Made by a program: the position numbers and the translations under genes. Shown here piece after piece: positions 60,259-64,000 of a stretch of DNA of 64,000 bases (position 1 is the stretch's first letter; each line of letters opens with the position of its first letter). Source of the stretch: Salminus brasiliensis (lineage: Eukaryota > Chordata > Actinopteri > Characiformes > Bryconidae). Location: assembly GCF_030463535.1 (NCBI RefSeq), contig NC_132896.1, positions 19,573,709 through 19,637,708 of the forward strand. The letters run 5' to 3'. The notes under the pieces were generated by a model. It was not told where the DNA came from. It ran no database searches and saw only the letters and a program-made list of their open reading frames with translations.

Positions 60259-63200
60259 CTAGATGTACACACAGCAGAAATGGATAGAGATCAGTCTAGG
60301 CGCTTAATCCATAATGACGATACCTGAAATCCAACATTTTTGTGTCAGTGATATCAGACAAAAAAAGGACTAGAAGATCTGACTTGAAGGTTTACAACCA
60401 CTTTTAAGTCGGTAGCCATGTAGCAACAGGCACCTTGTACTTCTCAAGAAAAGGAGAAAGGAGAAAGTGAGCACAGAACCCGACTTCCTCCGCCAACTCT
60501 TACTCTGGCCAATGCACTAGTCGTCCTCACTATCCCCTAATCCCCTAACCCCATTTGTGGTTCATTCGAGGGCGTGTTCACCGTTCACTCACTCTTCAAT
60601 CTCTGGAGCTATTTGAAAGGCTACCATAAACAATACTAAACAGAGGGAGAGAGGGCGCAAGAACAGAAAATGTCTATGCTCAAACATCTATTAATGTATG
60701 CATTTTCCTTTAAACGAAGCAAATGTATTGTATTGTATTGTATATAAAAGCAACCAAAACATTTGGTCATGCTCCATCAGGCTCTGCACTGGGAGCAGCC
60801 CTCTTAGATGTCCATTTTTTACTGCCCATTCACTCGTAACAGTACAAGCCATGGCAATGGCAGTTAGAAGAGTTAACTAGCTAAATATTTTTTTTGTGGA
60901 ATGATTTCAAGGGTTACAATTGAGCATTAAGAAATGCATATAATAATAATAATAATAATGATAATAATTATAATAATAATGTTGACTAGAAAGGGCAAGT
61001 TCATGAACAATAATTTAGCTTGAACAAGTGCAACAAGCTTGAACAAGCACTAATAACGTTGAAAAAAGTAAACGCTTATAATTGTTTAGAAAGATTGGTT
61101 CAAAAAGCATAAAGCGTGAAACAATTCTATTTTGAGGTTGCTATGGTAGCCCAGGTGATTACCATAGTTTTGCTAAGTTGTTGGTATATTATCTCAGTAT
61201 ATCTCAGTATATATCTTGATAAGGATTTTGCCCATACTGCCCAGTCCTAGTTCTACATACCATTACGAGTTGCCAGATGGAGTGAAAAGCAATACGGTGT
61301 TGACATTGCTGCTTGTCTGTCAATGAATGATGCCTACTCCATCATTACAAAAGGTATGCATGTACATATGAAGCCCATTGGAATTTCAGGTTGCCTGTCC
61401 TCCTTACAACAAACAGAACGCAGAGAGTTGTCTGCCCCACCTCAGGGCAATCCCTTGCTGTGAGTAATTACTGTAATCAGGTAAACTAAACAGTCAGCTG
61501 GCAGAGATGGATGGAGCGCGTGGGCCCTGTTTCTCTTTCAGGTAGATCACAAGAGGCTCAGAGCTGCCTTATTAACAGGCCGATCAGCCGTCCGACAGAG
61601 GTGGCCGTCAATCTGCTCTGGGTTTCGGGTGTGACTGGTGAAGTCTGGCTCTCTGCCTGTTGTCTGTGCAGGCAGGGAGAAACCCAGTGATGCCTCCTGC
61701 AGAAAATGTACAGCATGAGCAGAGCAGAGCAGGCCTGATTTCACCATGAGCTGTTTGTTTAGCCAGGGAGAAACCAGCCTGCGGACATCCATCACTGATC
61801 ACAGAATGCAAGAGAGAGCGAGAGGGCGAGAGGTGCAGAAATACAGAAAGTGGGATAAAGATAAGAAGGATGTGCGATGGGCAAAGAGAGAAAAAGAGAA
61901 AGCAAGAACGTGAGGGAGGGGAGGAGAGGAAACAGAGCAGAGCAAAGCAGGCTGTCCATCATGCTTGTTCATGTGTTGCAGATTAAGGAAGAACATTGAG
62001 TATTATGAGCACAGGCAATGCAGTTTGGGAGAAACGGTTTATTTTCAGAGTAGGGTACGACCACGGCCGGCATAATTAGAGCCAAACCGCTGTGTTTGTT
62101 ATTGCAAATGAAAAGGTGTCAGCTGTGACCAACTGATGATTTTCCTGCCCTCTAGAATGTAAACCGAGGACGATGAATGGTTCCTAATCATGTCTCGGTA
62201 AGATCCTTCTTAGAGAACTCTTCTCTGGGAATAGCAGGGCCGCAACTAAGGAGAATGTCTATGAGTGAGTGGCCTGTTAGCTATTATTTGATTAAGCAAC
62301 TAATCCAGCTATTATTTCCAGCTTATGTTTCTCTCACTTGCCAAGATCAACCACAATTCCATAAATGTTTAATTTATTTATTTATTAAAAAGTGCAACAA
62401 AAAAACGAGACTCAGTAGAAGCAGATTTGTCCCTGATACTGGTCTATCTGTCGGAATGGCTGCATGCATCAGATAAACATTAAAGAGCATTAGGGAAAAG
62501 CTCTTTAGGAGGTAGATGCCCTAATCTAATGAAATACACTGTATAAATTACACAGAATATTTTATTTACAATGAAAATCCACTGATTTTAATTGAGATGT
62601 TTGGCATTTAGATAGCAAAAGGTTGCATGGAAAGCCACACATTTCTGCTTTTGGATTCAGCATGGAGTTGAAGGGCAATAGAGATTAGTATTAAAAATGT
62701 GTTGCTGGTTGTAAATAATGAAAATGTTTATACAGGCCCATATACTGATTTTAATGGCATATACTGTATGAAAGAGACCATACAAGTCAACCTGTTGCTA
62801 GTCAGCTCCCGCTGCCGAGTTACAGCCCCTGCTGTTTTGATCAAGGGCGTACAGACTGCACGATATAGTAGGAATGTTGTACTTTGCAGTGTTTCTGGAT
62901 CGAAACCTTTAGCATGCTGCGTGCAGTAGGCACCAAGAAATAGAACCAAATGGTTAAAAACATGATTTGGTCAGTGTCAGTTTCTGTTGCTCGACAGCAG
63001 AGCCATACTCTCCTTTGATTTATTTTATGAGGGCCGTCATCTGTCCTTGGGTTATATTTCCCTCTGGCTCAACTTGAAAAGTTGTTCAGCAGAAGTGTTT
63101 AGCTAACCGACGCAATGGTTTACAGTAAAGGGTCGATTCTAGTGCAACCAGCTGACGTCACAACGTAAAGCCTAGGAAAACGGAAAGTTCGTTCCCCATT

Positions 63201-63867
63201 TTTAACCACAAATCATAAATATGTTTTTTACAACATAATTTCTAACATGTGCAGCATTTACACAACAATAAAGTCATAATAGCACGCAGCCTCAGTGAAT
63301 GGCACCAACATGCTATTACTTACTCTTCACAAACCCTTTTTTCCCCTCTACCCTTATAACAAAACAAAAAACAAAAACCGTCTTGGTGAGAAAGCGCAGT
63401 TGACAGGTGAGGTTTTATTACCCTGCCTCTCCTGAGACCCTTCTGGAATGTGTGAAGTTTATGAAGTTTACTGGGGGGGGGGTGGAGAAGGGTGTGCTGG
63501 CAGACTATGAAATGTATTGTTCATAATGGAAGAAAGTGAGGGATATAAACACTGCAGCCTTCACATCTCCCAGTGCTATCTCTCAGTGTAAACACTTCAG
63601 TCAGCAGGAACCCTCCCGCTTTATTCCCTGCCTGTCATTCTCACTGACGGCAGAGAGCGGAGAAACCCCTCCTCACCCCTCATGGCTCCTAAGCGCTCGT
63701 TTGCACCATTAGAGCTGAGACGGAGACGGATATCCGGTGCTGAACCAGCACGAGCCGTGGTGGGCTCCAGATCAGGGGAATGATTTGTGTTAAACCCATC
63801 AGAAGCTAGGCCGGGCCTCCGCAGCTCAGCGGGTCAGTTGGCTCAAGTGCGGGATCGGCTCACTCAC
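60259..63867 (-). other. Intron of the filament-like gene (about 3.6 kb)
   Basis: This lies between the exon ending at 63868 (donor GTGAGTG) and the exon starting at 60258. It contains a TAA/ATG simple repeat (about 60940-60980), a GA-rich tract (61805-61945), and non-repetitive DNA without recognised features. No further exon in the gene's frame was seen. Confidence 0.5.
60938..60982. repeat. (TAA)n imperfect microsatellite
   Basis: TAATAATAATAATGATAA-type units. Confidence 0.9.
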
Positions 63868-64000
63868 CAAATCCTTCAGCACGTTCACGTCCGTGACTTT
63901 GGAGGCATCCTTCACTTTCCCGCCGGTCAGCTTTTCCAACCGCTTCTGCTTCTCCTTTCCCTCTTCCTCTCCGCCGGCAGTGATGGCGGCAACAGCAGAG
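63868..64000 (-). CDS. Filament-like gene, upstream exon (open at window edge)
   Basis: On the - strand the segment from the window edge is open and ends GATTTG|GTGAGTG, a strong donor at 63867. It encodes 44 residues: a small-residue stretch (SAVAAITAGGEEEG), then basic KEKQKRLEKLTGG, then KVKDASKVTDVNVLKDL. The exon ends in phase 0, matching the start of the next exon, so the joined peptide reads LKDL-IAELQKEV and continues into the coiled coil. The sequence is GC-richer than its surroundings. It does not resemble the coil 1A start of a filament protein, so it may be a linker or an atypical head. Whether it is the first coding exon cannot be seen. Confidence 0.6.

Overview
The window is vertebrate nuclear DNA, almost certainly from a teleost fish. 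Exons are split with GT-AG junctions and introns are long. Dinucleotide and tetranucleotide microsatellites are abundant. Tc1/mariner relics and tRNA-derived SINEs of types common in fish genomes occur throughout. The SINE and Tc1 types suggest an ostariophysan such as a characiform or catfish, but that is inference from memory of repeat families. There are no bacterial operons, CRISPR arrays or prokaryotic mobile elements.

The one gene identified with certainty is apelin (apln) on the + strand. Coding exon 1 (14309-14375) encodes the signal peptide. A 12.3 kb intron follows, and coding exon 2 (26664-26830) encodes the pro-region and the mature peptide ending PRPRLSHKGPMPF. The joined product is 77 residues, the usual vertebrate preproapelin length. 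Exon 2 has a consensus donor six bases after the stop codon, so a further exon made only of 3' UTR is expected. The best acceptor is at 30450, and a cluster of poly(A) signals lies at 34891-34916. The region just upstream of the ATG is a long CA/CT microsatellite, with an ACGTG hypoxia-response core about 300 bp upstream of the start codon.

At the right edge, on the - strand and convergent with apln, is part of a second gene. Three exon-like segments (64000-63868, 60258-60148, 60063-59939) join in phase with good splice sites. They encode a charged coiled coil ending in an intermediate-filament rod-end motif (YDELLNEKMSLDIEIAAY). Its identity is not resolved, its 5' part lies outside the window, and its C-terminal tail was not found.

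Layout: 1-14000 is upstream intergenic DNA with a Tc1 relic (9628-10626), a second Tc1 end fragment and a two-copy dispersed repeat. 14.3-35 kb is the apln locus. 35-59.9 kb is intergenic and rich in Tc1 relics, SINEs and low-complexity tracts. 59.9-64 kb is the filament-like gene. Several AT/homeodomain-motif-rich stretches in intron 1 and the flanks are listed as possible conserved regulatory elements, with low confidence because no alignment was possible. Three short unexplained reading frames (11028-11140 -, 43415-43666 +, 46514-46879 -) are recorded as candidates only.
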